The notes: a model not told the origin generated them from the sequence alone. Shown: positions 7,622 through 16,400, numbered from the stretch's first letter. The stretch is 64,000 bases of DNA from Streptomyces gossypii (GCF_025165795.1 NZ_JAJAGO010000017.1:93107-157106); one strand, 5' to 3'. Program-made: numbers and translations.

Positions 7622-8281
7622 CTATGCGCCCGGCGCTGCGCCTCGCTCCGCCGGGCGCACCGCGGCGCCGAGGAGGTGGGTGGCGGTGGGCGAGGGGACG
7701 CGGGTGCGGGGGAAGGAGAGCCTCTCGCAGGCAGTGAGGGTGAATCCGGCGGCGGCGAGGGCCGATCCGGTGTCACGGCCGGTGTGGCACCCGCCCATCA
7801 GCAGCGGCCAGCAGGTCGCGTCCAGCCCCCGCTGGACCCGGCGCATCGCGGGCGAGTCGGCCCGCACGTGCTCGAAGAACCGCAGCTCCCCCTCCGGCCG
7901 CAGGATCCGGGACAGCTCGGCGAGGGCGGCGTGCGGGTCGGCCACCGAGCACAGGGTGAGGCAGGCCACTGCCGCGTCGAAGGAGGCGTCGGGGAACGGA
8001 AGCCGCTCCGCACGGCCTCCGACCACCTCCACCGGGACGGAGGCGGCACGGATGTTCCGCTCGGCCATGCCGCGCAGGTGCGGCTCCGGCTCCACGGCGA
8101 GAAGGCGCTCCACCCCGGCGGGATAGTGCGGGAAGTTCAGCCCGTTTCCCGCACCGATCTCGACGACCTCGCCGGACAGCCCGGCGAGCAGGCGCCGACG
8201 GTGCTCCGTGATGCCCGCCTTCGCGAGCCCGGGGCCGGCGAACTTCGCGTAGAAGCGGGCGAAGACCGGATGTGTTTTCAT
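7622..8281 (-). CDS. Class I SAM-dependent methyltransferase
   Basis: 219 residues. Motif I VVEIGAGNGLNF at residues about 39-50, the acidic ribose-binding end AVEPEPH, motif II GGRAERLPFPDASFDAAV and motif III LRPEGELRFFEHV make a canonical UbiE/Methyltransf_11 fold. A Cys/His-rich patch (WPLLMGGCHTGRDTG) matches the group of small methyltransferases annotated in many actinobacteria as phospholipid or unspecified methyltransferases. Start ATG 8281. It is in line with the TIGR03086 gene, 67 bp away. Confidence 0.8.
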   Translation of the reverse strand: MKTHPVFARFYAKFAGPGLAKAGITEHRRRLLAGLSGEVVEIGAGNGLNFPHYPAGVERLLAVEPEPHLRGMAERNIRAASVPVEVVGGRAERLPFPDASFDAAVACLTLCSVADPHAALAELSRILRPEGELRFFEHVRADSPAMRRVQRGLDATCWPLLMGGCHTGRDTGSALAAAGFTLTACERLSFPRTRVPSPTATHLLGAAVRPAERGAAPGA

Positions 8282-8344
8282 CGGCCGCCTCTCCCTGGGC
8301 CATCGCCACCGTCTCCCGCACCATAGGGCACCCGACGGCGCTCC

Positions 8345-8716
8345 TCAGGGCGTGTCGCCCTTCAGGCGCTCCCGCAGTTCCTCGAGATCGGCGAGGAACC
8401 AGGTCTGCCGCCCCCGATTGCATTCACGGACGAAGTCCTGCAAGGCCGAACCTTCCGCCATATGGCTGGATATGTCACCGAGGACGGCCAAGCCCAGACG
8501 GTAGGTGACGAACTTCTGGATGATGTCGCCCGCGACACGAGTACGCAACTGGAAGAACGCCTCGTCGAACCGCCCGGCGGGGAGGGCGACCCACTGGGCG
8601 CCCTGGTATCCGGCGTCGCCTATGCAGTCCAGGGCTTCGCGTTCGCCGCGGATCGTCTCGCCCTCGGCGGCGCAGATCAGGACGGGCACGTCGTGGATCG
8701 TCTGGAGGGTGTTCAT
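8345..8716 (-). CDS. DUF4180 domain protein
   Basis: 123 residues. The motifs GEREALDCIGDAGYQGAQWV, LPAGRFDEAFFQLRTRVAG and KFVTYRLGLAVLGDIS match my memory of DUF4180, a family of small soluble proteins of unknown function. The strongly conserved FFxLxTxxAGxxxQKFxxY block is visible around residues 51-75. ATG 8716 is the chosen start. The 60-bp gap to the methyltransferase start suggests separate transcription. No function is known. Confidence 0.75.
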   Translation of the reverse strand: MNTLQTIHDVPVLICAAEGETIRGEREALDCIGDAGYQGAQWVALPAGRFDEAFFQLRTRVAGDIIQKFVTYRLGLAVLGDISSHMAEGSALQDFVRECNRGRQTWFLADLEELRERLKGDTP

Positions 8717-9074
8717 GGAGGTCGAGGCTACTTCCGGAGGCGCTCGGGGGCGACGTGTTTCTTCCGGCGATGCGGGCGGTGGGGGCCGTGTGCACCGCGG
8801 GCAAGAGGAAGGGGGCCCCGCCCCACCGTGCCCCTGGGGCCGCTACGCTTCCTCGCGACGGAGGCACGAACACCTCGCTGCCGCCCTGCGCAGGCCCTCC
8901 CGTGGTACTGACGTGCCGTCAGCCAAGTTTGCCAAGCCAGCAAAGGGTCAGCATGAGTACGGCGACAACCCCCTCCACATGATCAGACGCGCACCTAGCC
9001 TGTCAGTCCACACTGGGCCACTGACCTGCAAATTCGCAGATCAGCCCTTGATCATCTGGATGGCGTAGTTATCC
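8717..9074. other. 358-bp divergent spacer before uppP
   Basis: No convincing gene is present. It carries a small GC-rich stem (GGCCCC at 8814-8819 with GGGGCC at 8836-8841) and a 22-nt near-palindrome close to uppP, and becomes AT-richer toward the uppP start, as a promoter would. The start regions of the DUF4180 gene and uppP diverge from here. Confidence 0.5.
9022..9043. promoter_or_regulatory. 22-nt near-palindrome upstream of uppP
   Basis: TGACCTGC and GCAGATCA flank AAATTC; 18 of 22 positions obey the two-fold symmetry. It lies 32 bp upstream of the uppP start codon. That is a suitable place for an operator overlapping the transcription start. No adjacent regulator gene is evident, so the binding factor is unknown. 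Confidence 0.4.
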
Positions 9075-9947
9075 ATGTCTTGGTTCGAAGCATTCATCCT
9101 CGGAATCGTCCAGGGGATGACCGAGTTTCTCCCCATCTCATCGAGCGCGCATCTGCGGCTGACGGCGGCCTTCGCGGGCTGGGAGGACCCGGGCGCCGCC
9201 TTCACGGCGGTCACCCAGATCGGCACCGAGGCGGCAGTGCTGATCTACTTCCGCAAGGACATCGCCCGCATCATCTCCGCGTGGTGCCGCTCGCTCGTCA
9301 GCAAGGAGATGCGGCGTGATCATGACGCCCAGTTGGGCTGGCTGGTGATCGTGGGCTCCATCCCCATCGGTGTTCTCGGCCTCACCTTCAAGGAGCAGAT
9401 CGAGGGGCCGTTCCGTGATCTGCGGCTGATCGCCACCACGCTGATCGGGCTGGGCATCGTCCTGGGCATCGCCGACCGGCTGGCCGCGCGCGACTCCCAG
9501 GGCCGACGGCACCGCGCGGCCCGGCAGGGCAAGACGCTCGAGTCGCTGACGGTGCGGGACGGCCTGCTGTACGGGATGGCGCAGTCGCTCGCACTGGTTC
9601 CGGGGGTGTCCCGCTCGGGCGCCACGATCAGCGGCGGCCTCTTCATGGGTTACACCCGTGAGGCCGCCGCCCGCTACTCCTTCCTGCTGGCCATTCCCGC
9701 CGTGCTGGCCTCCGGACTGTTCGAGCTGACGGAGATCGGCGAAGGGCACGTCTCCTGGGGGCCGACGGTCTTCGCCACGGTGCTCGCGTTCCTCATCGCA
9801 TACGCCGTGATCTCGTGGTTCATGAAGTTCATCTCAACCCGCAGCTTCATGCCCTTCGTGATCTACCGGATCCTGCTGGGGATCCTCATCTTCGCCCTGA
9901 TCGGGGCGGGGGTGCTCTCACCGCACGAGGCCGAGTCGGCGGGCTGA
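9075..9947 (+). CDS. uppP: Undecaprenyl-diphosphatase UppP/BacA
   Basis: 290 residues, multi-pass membrane protein. Both hallmark motifs are intact: E17-FLPISSSAHL at residues 17-27 and PGVSRSGATISGG from residue 176, which supply the conserved Glu, Ser and Arg residues of the phosphatase. It removes a phosphate from C55 undecaprenyl diphosphate at the outer face of the membrane so the carrier can be reused in peptidoglycan and wall polymer synthesis; excess gives bacitracin tolerance. About eight helices are seen. A basic loop (RRHRAARQGK, residues 144-153) is longer than in E. coli BacA but usual in actinobacteria. Start ATG 9075; the RBS is weak. Confidence 0.95.
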   Translation: MSWFEAFILGIVQGMTEFLPISSSAHLRLTAAFAGWEDPGAAFTAVTQIGTEAAVLIYFRKDIARIISAWCRSLVSKEMRRDHDAQLGWLVIVGSIPIGVLGLTFKEQIEGPFRDLRLIATTLIGLGIVLGIADRLAARDSQGRRHRAARQGKTLESLTVRDGLLYGMAQSLALVPGVSRSGATISGGLFMGYTREAAARYSFLLAIPAVLASGLFELTEIGEGHVSWGPTVFATVLAFLIAYAVISWFMKFISTRSFMPFVIYRILLGILIFALIGAGVLSPHEAESAG

Positions 9948-10006
9948 ACAGCGCTGTCGCCGTCGTGGCCGGGGGCGGCACACGCCGGGCGGTTGAGCGT
10001 TCCGGT

Positions 10007-11185
10007 TCAGCGGCCCATTCTCAGGCCGTCCGAGGCTGCGCCCCTGCTCAGCACCGCGTCCCGTACGGTCTCGCGGTCCTGGTCAAGCTGCCCGGTACCG
10101 CTCGCGCCCTCCCGGTCCGGCGCCCTGTTCAGAGGAGTGAGGCGGTAGGGCGGCTGGGGCTCCATCCGGAACGGAACGAACTCGGCCTTGCGTACCGCCC
10201 ACCTCTTCTCGCCCTCGGTCGGCGGCGCGAAGGTGAAACGGGCGGCCGAGCCCAGCTGCCCGCGCGGGTCGTTCATCACCCCGGCGACCTGGTCGCCGAG
10301 CCCGTAGACCACCCAGGTGCCGTTCACCTTCTCGTACGGCTGCGGCACATGGTTGTGTGTGCCCAGGATCAGGTCGATGTCCCGGTGACCGGCACTGCGG
10401 GAGCGGGTGAGCTTCTTGGCCAGTGACAGCTGCTGCGCGTTGGGCTTCTGCTGCCACTCGTCACCCCAGTGCAGGCTGACCACGACCACGTCCGCTCCGG
10501 CACGGCGTGCCGTGCGCGCGTCCGCGATGATGCGCTCCTGGTCGATGAGGTTGACCAGCCAGGGGCTTTCCTCCGGGACCTCGATCCCGTTGGTGCCGTA
10601 GGTGTACGCCAGTTGCGCGACGGTGGCGCCACCCGCCTTCAGGATGGCGGGCTCGTTCCGTTCTCCGGCGGAGCGTGCCGATCCCGCGTGCCGCAGACCG
10701 GCCTCGTCCATCGCCCGCAGCGTCCGCTCGACGCCCTTCGCTCCCGCGTCCAGCGTGTGGTTGGAGGCGGTGGAACAGCTGTCATATCCGGTGTCCTTGA
10801 TCGCCTGCGCCACCTGGGGCGGCGTCCAGAAGGCGGGGTAGCCGGTGAACGGGCCGCCCTTGGCGCCGTACACCGTCTCCATGTGGCAGATCGCCAGGTC
10901 CGCGGCGGACGCCAGCGGCTTCGCACCCGCCAGCATGGGGCGGAAGTCATAGCCGGAGCCGTCCGCGTCCGCGCGCGCCTGTCGGATGATTGAATCGTGG
11001 ACGAGGACGTCACCGGTGGCGACCAGCGTGAACGCGCTGCGGTTCACCTCGTCGGCGCGGTGGGAGGTGTCATGGCCCTTCCCCGCACCGGTCTTCTCGG
11101 AGGATTCACCGCTGCTGCAGGCAGCCGTCACAGCCAGCAGTGCCGCGACGGCAAGCAGTGCGCCGGATCGTGTGTGTGTAGTCAT
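10007..11185 (-). CDS. CapA-family lipoprotein (metallophosphatase-like)
   Basis: 392 residues from ATG 11185, which has GGAGAG 7 nt upstream. A lipoprotein signal peptide ends in LLAVTAAC with the lipidated Cys at residue 23. The mature part contains FTLVATGDVLVHD, ETVYGAKGGPFTGYPAF, SNHTLDAG, VVVSLHWGDEW and DLILGTHNHVPQPYE, the motif order of the PgsA/CapA family, a calcineurin-like fold first tied to poly-gamma-glutamate or capsule synthesis. Here it is a membrane-anchored extracellular protein with no pgsBC neighbours, so the substrate is open. I rejected the longer frame because it would remove the signal peptide from the N-terminus. Confidence 0.85.
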   Translation of the reverse strand: MTTHTRSGALLAVAALLAVTAACSSGESSEKTGAGKGHDTSHRADEVNRSAFTLVATGDVLVHDSIIRQARADADGSGYDFRPMLAGAKPLASAADLAICHMETVYGAKGGPFTGYPAFWTPPQVAQAIKDTGYDSCSTASNHTLDAGAKGVERTLRAMDEAGLRHAGSARSAGERNEPAILKAGGATVAQLAYTYGTNGIEVPEESPWLVNLIDQERIIADARTARRAGADVVVVSLHWGDEWQQKPNAQQLSLAKKLTRSRSAGHRDIDLILGTHNHVPQPYEKVNGTWVVYGLGDQVAGVMNDPRGQLGSAARFTFAPPTEGEKRWAVRKAEFVPFRMEPQPPYRLTPLNRAPDREGASGTGQLDQDRETVRDAVLSRGAASDGLRMGR

Positions 11186-11300
11186 TGAGCCGCTCTCCAT
11201 GCTCGGAAAACATTGGATAAGCCCAATAACGGATGAATTCATCGTATTATCAGTGCGCAATGCCGCCGGTTAGGGCGAACGGTCCAAGTTCTCCATCCCA
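11186..11300 (-). promoter_or_regulatory. AT-rich promoter region of the CapA gene with palindrome
   Basis: On the minus strand this region is unusually AT-rich for the window. It holds a perfect 12-bp palindrome GATGAATTCATC (11232-11243) and an ATTGG/CCAAT inverted pair with a 6-nt spacer nearer the gene. A -10-like GATAAT is readable on the minus strand just upstream of the palindrome. Promoter assignment is inference. Confidence 0.4.
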
Positions 11301-11525
11301 TCGGGGCGGCGCGGCACCCCCATCACCCCGCACTCGCCGGTTCCGCCGACTGGCACCAGCCAAGTGTGTGCACTCGCGAATCCTGGGCGGTGTGCTGGGA
11401 TGAGCACGGCATGTACGCATCCACTGACAGGTGTAGTGCGCGCGGGCCGTGTACTCCGCTGGCTGTACGCCAAGACTCCCCTGTCAGACGACGACATGGC
11501 GCCCGCTATGGGCAATGGTGGTGTG

Positions 11526-11564
11526 ATGAACGGGAAGCGCTCACCCCAACGGGACCGCCCATGA
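11526..11564 (+). CDS. Possible 12-aa leader peptide overlapping the DMT transporter start
   Basis: ATG 11526 opens a short frame (MNGKRSPQRDRP) that ends in a TGA overlapping the ATG of the transporter gene as ATGA. The transporter ATG has no good ribosome-binding site of its own, so translational coupling to this peptide would make sense. The frame is short enough to be chance. Confidence 0.3.
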   Translation: MNGKRSPQRDRP

Positions 11565-12643
11565 GTGCCCTGATGTCCTCGATCCTGCTCTCCGTCGTGT
11601 CGGCCGTGTGTTATGCGGCCGCCGCGATCGTTCAGGAGAGGCTGGCGGCGACCACGGCACCGAGCCGCTACGCCCTGCTGCGCAGCGGCCGATGGTGGGT
11701 CGCCGTGGTACTCAACGGCATCGGTGCGCTGCTCCATGTGGCCGCTCTCGGCCTGGGGCCGCTGACCGTGGTGCAGCCGCTCGGCGTGCTGACCATCGTG
11801 ATCGCCGCACCCATGGCCGCCGTGATGGTGAAGCGGCCGGTGACCGCCGCCGCCTGGCGGGGAATCGCGCTGGTCTCGATCGGCCTGGCCGGAATCCTGA
11901 TGTTCACGGGAGCACACCAGTCAAGGCCGCTGAGCGAGACCGAGCAGTACCTGGTTGCCGCCGTCGCGGCCACCACCATCGCGGGCTTGCTCGGCATCGC
12001 GAAGATGGCCAGCGGTCTGCGGCGCCCGGGCGCCAGGAGCGTGGCGCTGGCGATGGCGGCCGGGGTTGCCTTCGGTACGGCCTCCGTGTGTGTGAAGACG
12101 GTGGCCGAGGGCTGGGCACTGACCTCGATCGCGGAGGCGCTGCCGGTACTGCTCCTGGTCGCGGTGTTCGCCGTCACCGGGCTGGCGACGGCACAGGCGT
12201 CCTACCGTGGCGGCGGGCTCGCCGCGCCGCTGGCGACGGCGACCGTGGTCAATCCGGTGGTGGCCGCAGCCGTCGGACTCGCCCTGCTCGAGGAGGGCTT
12301 CCGCTTCGGTGTACCCGGGGCGCTGACGGCTCTCGCCGCCGCCGTGGTCACCGGCTGGGGCCTGACGATCCTCACCGGTGACAGCGTGGCCCGCCGCCAC
12401 ACGCCGGACGGCGGACAGCCCCCGGCCGTGGTGATCCCCGCGCCCACGACACACACCGGCGGCACGGCCGTGTCGGCACCTCGCCCGGCGCCCCAGTCGT
12501 CGTCCCTGCCAGCATCACCGCCGGCATCACCGCCGGCGCAGTCGCTGGCACACCCGCCGCCACGGGCCGCTCCCGGGTCCGCGTCCGAAGCGCTGCGGGA
12601 GTCGACGCGGCACCGGATACCGGTGCCGACCAGGCCCTGCTGA
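11561..12643 (+). CDS. DMT-superfamily transporter (NIPA-like arrangement)
   Basis: 360 residues; nine or ten hydrophobic helices over residues 5-290, then a Pro/Ser/Ala-rich hydrophilic tail of about 70 residues with PASPPASPP repeats. The start VSAVCYAAAAIVQERLAA and GLGPLTVVQPLGVLTIVIAAPMAA fit the DMT/NIPA-type fold in which small molecules or Mg2+ are proposed substrates. ATG 11561 overlaps the stop of a 12-residue upstream frame. The cytosolic tail is unusual for the family and of unknown role. Convergent with the oxidoreductase gene, 16 bp between stops. Confidence 0.75.
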   Translation: MSALMSSILLSVVSAVCYAAAAIVQERLAATTAPSRYALLRSGRWWVAVVLNGIGALLHVAALGLGPLTVVQPLGVLTIVIAAPMAAVMVKRPVTAAAWRGIALVSIGLAGILMFTGAHQSRPLSETEQYLVAAVAATTIAGLLGIAKMASGLRRPGARSVALAMAAGVAFGTASVCVKTVAEGWALTSIAEALPVLLLVAVFAVTGLATAQASYRGGGLAAPLATATVVNPVVAAAVGLALLEEGFRFGVPGALTALAAAVVTGWGLTILTGDSVARRHTPDGGQPPAVVIPAPTTHTGGTAVSAPRPAPQSSSLPASPPASPPAQSLAHPPPRAAPGSASEALRESTRHRIPVPTRPC

Positions 12644-12659
12644 AGTTTCCGCCCGTCCG

Positions 12660-13565
12660 TCAGGCCGCCTGTTCCTGAACGGCGCTGACGATGCGCTCGC
12701 AGAGTTCGTGAGTGCGCAGGGCGTCCTGGGCCAAGAGCGTCTCCCCCGCGCGCACGGCGTCGAGGAAGGCGAGCACGGTCTGCTCGATGCCGCGCTGGCG
12801 GGCGACGGGCACCCAGTCGCCGCGGCGTCGGATGCTGGGCTGCCCCTTGTGGTCGACGATCGCGGCGAGGTCACGGACCTCCCGCTTGGCGTCCTGGCCG
12901 GACACCTCGAGAATCTCCTCGTTCGAACCGGAGAGGCGGTTCATCGCACCGATGGCGGTGAAGCCGTCACCGGCGAGCTGAAGGACCACATGGTGCAGCA
13001 GCCCGTCCCGCACCCTTGCCCGTACGCCGACGTCGTCGATCGTGCCCGGGGCGAGGAAGCGGAGGGTGTCCACGACATGGATGAAGTCGTCGTAGATCAT
13101 GCGCCGCGGGTCCTCGGGCAGCCCGACCCGGTGCTTCTGGAGCAGGATCAGATCCCTCGGGTGCTCGGCGCACTGAGCGTAGGCGGGTGCGAAGCGGCGG
13201 TTGAAGCCGACGGCGAGACTCACCTGCCGCTCCTCGGCCAGGCGCACCAGCCGTTCCGCGTCGGCGAGTTCGTAGGCAAGCGGTTTGTCCACGAAGGTGG
13301 GGACCCCGGCTTCGAGCAGCTCGCCGACAAGGGCGGGGTGCGCCGCCGTCGCGGCGTGCACGAACGCGGCGTCGGGCCGGGTCTCCAGCAGGCTGCCCAG
13401 GGAGCCGTGCCGGTCCCCGCTCGGGATGCGGTACGTCTCGCCGAGCCGTTCGAGCGTGGCGGGATCACGGGTGACCAGCTGGGGCTTCAGGCCCGGCTGG
13501 GCGGTGAGTACGGGCAGATACGCCTTCTCGGCGATGCTGCCGAGCCCGATGATGCCGACCTTCAC
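12660..13565 (-). CDS. Gfo/Idh/MocA-family oxidoreductase
   Basis: 301 residues. The Rossmann start VKVGIIGLGSIAEKAYLP (residues 1-18) gives the GxGxxA dinucleotide loop; FVDKPLAYELADAERL holds the family's catalytic lysine in the DKP motif, and DDFIHVVDTLRFL the conserved HxxD pair. These enzymes oxidise or reduce sugars, cyclitols or related polyols with NAD(P). Start GTG 13565 follows AGAGGAG with 6-nt spacing; the longer frame has no RBS. No sugar catabolic neighbours are present, so the substrate is unassigned. Confidence 0.85.
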   Translation of the reverse strand: MKVGIIGLGSIAEKAYLPVLTAQPGLKPQLVTRDPATLERLGETYRIPSGDRHGSLGSLLETRPDAAFVHAATAAHPALVGELLEAGVPTFVDKPLAYELADAERLVRLAEERQVSLAVGFNRRFAPAYAQCAEHPRDLILLQKHRVGLPEDPRRMIYDDFIHVVDTLRFLAPGTIDDVGVRARVRDGLLHHVVLQLAGDGFTAIGAMNRLSGSNEEILEVSGQDAKREVRDLAAIVDHKGQPSIRRRGDWVPVARQRGIEQTVLAFLDAVRAGETLLAQDALRTHELCERIVSAVQEQAA

Positions 13566-13692
13566 GCTGGCTCCTCTGCACCTCAAGGACACTGCTCTGG
13601 ACTGTCCGGCAGCATACGTGTGCGGTCGGAGCCGTCGCGTTCACCCCTCTGGGGGCTATCCGCCGCGCCATTCGGCCAGCAGAGTTGCCGGA

Positions 13693-14205
13693 ATGCGACG
13701 TGTGACAGAAGCAGTGCTGCTCATGGGGGCCACCGTCTCGGCGCTCTCCGGCTGTGTGACCGTGCCCGGCTCATCGACACCGGGCGGCGCCGACGCTCCC
13801 CGCTCCGCATCGGAGTCAGCGGGCGGGCCGACGGCCACACCGCGCGCGGCCAAGCCCTCCGCCCGGGTGGGGATGTCCCATCCGGACGCCGAGCGGTCCC
13901 GGTCCGAGCGGCGGGAGAAGGGCGCGGCGCCCGGCACACCGCGCGCGGATCCTCCGCCGAGGCGGCCCGCCGTGCCCATCCCGGTGCCCCTGGGGCCGGA
14001 GGCGCTGCGGCGGCAGGGCGCCGCGCCGCCCCAGTTGCAGGTGCCGGCGCAAGGCGGGGCCGGCGGGGCTGGTGGGGTCGACGGGCCCGGGGGGACGGGT
14101 GGGACGGGTGGTGCCGACGGTGTGTGCGGTCTCGGGCAGCAGTACGGCCGCTGGGACCCGAACGGCCCCGCGGCGAACATCTGCCGCGAGAACTACGGCA
14201 ACTGA
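13693..14205 (+). CDS. Putative secreted lipoprotein
   Basis: 170 residues. The signal peptide ends in the lipobox ALSGC, giving a lipidated Cys at about residue 21. The mature part is Pro/Gly/Ala-rich and disordered, with several collagen-like GG runs, and ends in a short folded-looking tail with two cysteines (VCGLGQQYGRW and ANICRENY) that could form a disulfide. The last 13 bp overlap the stop end of the convergent TPR-like gene. No family is recognised. Confidence 0.65.
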   Translation: MRRVTEAVLLMGATVSALSGCVTVPGSSTPGGADAPRSASESAGGPTATPRAAKPSARVGMSHPDAERSRSERREKGAAPGTPRADPPPRRPAVPIPVPLGPEALRRQGAAPPQLQVPAQGGAGGAGGVDGPGGTGGTGGADGVCGLGQQYGRWDPNGPAANICRENYGN

Positions 14206-14693
14206 TCCATACCGGCGATCCGCGTCCCCATCCGGTCGATGGCGGCTCTGATCCCGCTGCCGTAGTCGTCCTCCTCCAGCACCCCCGCTGCTCCGCGCGC
14301 CCGGCTCAGCTCTGCCCGCGCGGCAGGGGCGTCGCCCAGCTTGAAGTAGTCCGCCGCGAGGTTGAGGTGGAGCGAGGGGTAGAGCGCCCGCACCGCCAGC
14401 TCGTGCTGCCCCCAGGAGACGCGCTCCCCGGCGAGCGCGTCGGCGGCGGCCAGCGCACGGCGGTCCCACTCCAGCTCGTCCGCCGGGTCGTCCTGGGTGT
14501 CCGCCATGTAATGGGCGATGGTGCAGCGGTGAAAGAGGACTTCGCTCTTGGGGGCGGCTCCGCCCGCCTCCTCCCACAGCACGGCGAAGCGGTGCCGGGC
14601 CTCTTCCCGGTCACCGCCCCGGTGCAGCATCACCGCTTGGCCGATGCGGGTCATCAGGGCGTCCTGGAACGCCTGCTCCTGTGGGTCGGCCAC
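14193..14693 (-). CDS. Tetratricopeptide-like helical protein
   Basis: 166 residues from GTG 14693, which has AGGAGG 7 nt upstream. The protein is an array of amphipathic helices (EARHRFAVLWEEAG, LHLNLAADYFKLGD, AARAELSRARGAAG), looking like two to three degenerate TPR units. Similar small proteins in Streptomyces are annotated as TPR or hypothetical proteins. A longer overlapping frame through 15305 is a shadow of ung. No specific role can be given. Confidence 0.65.
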   Translation of the reverse strand: MADPQEQAFQDALMTRIGQAVMLHRGGDREEARHRFAVLWEEAGGAAPKSEVLFHRCTIAHYMADTQDDPADELEWDRRALAAADALAGERVSWGQHELAVRALYPSLHLNLAADYFKLGDAPAARAELSRARGAAGVLEEDDYGSGIRAAIDRMGTRIAGMDQLP

Positions 14694-14798
14694 CGGGTGC
14701 CTCCTGCTGTGCGCGTCGCGGACTGGTGTCTCTCCGACGCTAACCGGCACCACTGACAACACAGCCGACAACGCGGCTGGGCACCCGGCAGGCTCTCG

Positions 14799-14851
14799 GA
14801 AGCTGTTGTCCCACCCCGGTCGGGGGCCGAGCGAGGTAGGACAACAGCTTC
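14799..14851 (-). terminator. ung: 13-bp perfect stem directly after ung
   Basis: GAAGCTGTTGTCC (14799-14811) and GGACAACAGCTTC (14839-14851) pair perfectly around a 27-nt loop. The right arm ends one base before the ung stop codon at 14852, so on the minus strand the hairpin is the immediate 3' end of ung. No T-tract follows, as is usual in Streptomyces. Confidence 0.7.
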
Positions 14852-15532
14852 TCAGGCGCCCAGATCCGGGATGCGCCAGTCGATGGCCGTATGCCCTTGG
14901 GCCGCCACCGCCCCGTCGATCTGGCTGAAGGGCCGGGAGCCGAAGAACTTCTTCGCGGAGAGCGGCGACGGATGCGCCCCCTCCACCACCGAGTGGCGCT
15001 CGGTGTCGACGAGCGGGAGCTTCTTGCGCGCGTAGGCCCCCCACAGCACGAACACGGCCGGGTCCGGGCGGTCGGACACGGCGCGGATCACGGCGTCCGT
15101 GAACTGCTCCCATCCCTTGCCCTTGTGCGAGTTGGCCTCTCCCCCGCGGACCGTGAGCACCGCGTTGAGCAGCAGCACACCCTGGGCGGCCCAGGGGAGC
15201 AGATAGCCGTTGTCGGGCACCGGATGGCCCAGTTCGTCCCGCATCTCCTTGTAGATGTTGCGCAGCGAGGGGGGCGTGCGTACCCCAGGGCGTACGGAGA
15301 AGCACAGCCCGTGCCCCTGGCCCTCACCGTGGTACGGGTCCTGGCCGAGCACCAGCACCTTCACCTGGTCGAACGGAGTGGCTTCGAGAGCGGCGAACAC
15401 CTCCTCGCGCGGCGGGTAGACCGGTCCGTGCTCCCGTTCCTCGTCGACGAATGCGGTGAGCTCCTTGAAATAGGGCTTGTCCAGCTCCTCGCCGAGTACG
15501 TCCTGCCAGGATTCGGGCAGCATGCCGTTCAC
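14852..15532 (-). CDS. ung: Uracil-DNA glycosylase, family 1
   Basis: 226 residues, normal for Ung. The water-activating loop GQDPYH is at residues 63-68, the uracil-recognition strand LLLNAVLTV at residues 120-128 and the DNA-intercalating HPSPLS at 187-192; all key residues (Asp66, His187) are intact. It removes uracil from DNA as the first step of base excision repair. Start GTG 15532 follows GGAGG with about 7-nt spacing; an in-frame ATG at 15523 is an alternative. A strong hairpin follows the stop. Confidence 0.97.
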   Translation of the reverse strand: MNGMLPESWQDVLGEELDKPYFKELTAFVDEEREHGPVYPPREEVFAALEATPFDQVKVLVLGQDPYHGEGQGHGLCFSVRPGVRTPPSLRNIYKEMRDELGHPVPDNGYLLPWAAQGVLLLNAVLTVRGGEANSHKGKGWEQFTDAVIRAVSDRPDPAVFVLWGAYARKKLPLVDTERHSVVEGAHPSPLSAKKFFGSRPFSQIDGAVAAQGHTAIDWRIPDLGA

Positions 15533-15631
15533 GCCTCAACCTCCGGTATGTGCAGACCTGTTGGTCTCTCCACTGCTGTCCGCAACGTACCGCTCACCAC
15601 TGACAGTGCCCCGCCTGGCCCTTCTGGGCGC

Positions 15632-16387
15632 TCAGACGCCCGCGTTGAGGAAGAGCCCGCCGTCCAGGACAAGCGTCTGGCCGGTGATCCAGCCGGAGGC
15701 TTCGGAAGTGAGGAAGGCCACCGCCCCGCCGATGTCCGACGGGACGCCGAGCCGCCCCATCGGGTAGCGCGCCGCTGCCTCCTCCTCCCGGCCCTCGTAC
15801 AGGGCAGCGGCGAACTTCGTCTTCACCACGGCCGGAGCGAGCGCGTTGACCCGGACCACCGGGGCGAACTCGTGGGCCAGCTGCTGCGAGAGGTTGACCA
15901 TCGCCGCCTTGCTCATCCCGTAGGCACCGATGAAGGGCGAGGCCGAGACGCCGGCGATGGAGGCGATGTTGACGATCGTGCCGCCGTTGTCCCGCTGCCA
16001 CGCCGCCCAGGTGCGCTGGGCGAAGCCGAGCGCGGAGACCACGTTGGTCTCGAAGACCTTCCGGGCGACCCCCAGGTCCAGCTCAGCCATGGGCCCGAAG
16101 ACGGGATTCGTCCCGGCGTTGTTCACCAGGTGGTCGACCCGGCCGTAGGCGTCCATGACCCGCTCGACGGCGATCGCCTGGTGCTCCTCGTCGTGCGCCT
16201 TGCCCGCCACGTACATGGCGTGCTCGGGGCCGAGCCGGTGCACCGCTTCCTTGAGTGCGTCCTCGTTCCGGCCGGTGACGCAGACCCGGTCGCCCCTGGC
16301 GATCAGCGCCTCCGCGACGCCGTATCCGATGCCGCGGCTGCCGCCGGTGATCAGTGCGACCTTGCCCGTTTCCTGTTGCTGTGTCAT
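15632..16387 (-). CDS. SDR-family oxidoreductase
   Basis: 251 residues. The TGGSRGIGYG cofactor loop (residues 14-23), NNAG (about 89-92), catalytic Ser in NIASIAGVSAS and YGMSK (Tyr-x-x-x-Lys) are all present, ending in TLVLDGGLFLNAGV as classical SDRs do. NADP preference is suggested by the GR after strand 2 (VTGRNED). It lies 13 bp after the FabG-like gene and has its own AGGAGG, so the two form an operon. Substrate is probably a beta-keto acyl or sterol/polyketide-type ketone; unproven. Confidence 0.9.
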   Translation of the reverse strand: MTQQQETGKVALITGGSRGIGYGVAEALIARGDRVCVTGRNEDALKEAVHRLGPEHAMYVAGKAHDEEHQAIAVERVMDAYGRVDHLVNNAGTNPVFGPMAELDLGVARKVFETNVVSALGFAQRTWAAWQRDNGGTIVNIASIAGVSASPFIGAYGMSKAAMVNLSQQLAHEFAPVVRVNALAPAVVKTKFAAALYEGREEEAAARYPMGRLGVPSDIGGAVAFLTSEASGWITGQTLVLDGGLFLNAGV

Positions 16388-16400
16388 GCCGCCTCCTGCG

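Noticed and set aside
12708..14756. Long plus-strand frame spanning the oxidoreductase and lipoprotein genes
   Set aside because: Shadow frame; the lipoprotein signal peptide and the Gfo/Idh/MocA motifs are in other frames.
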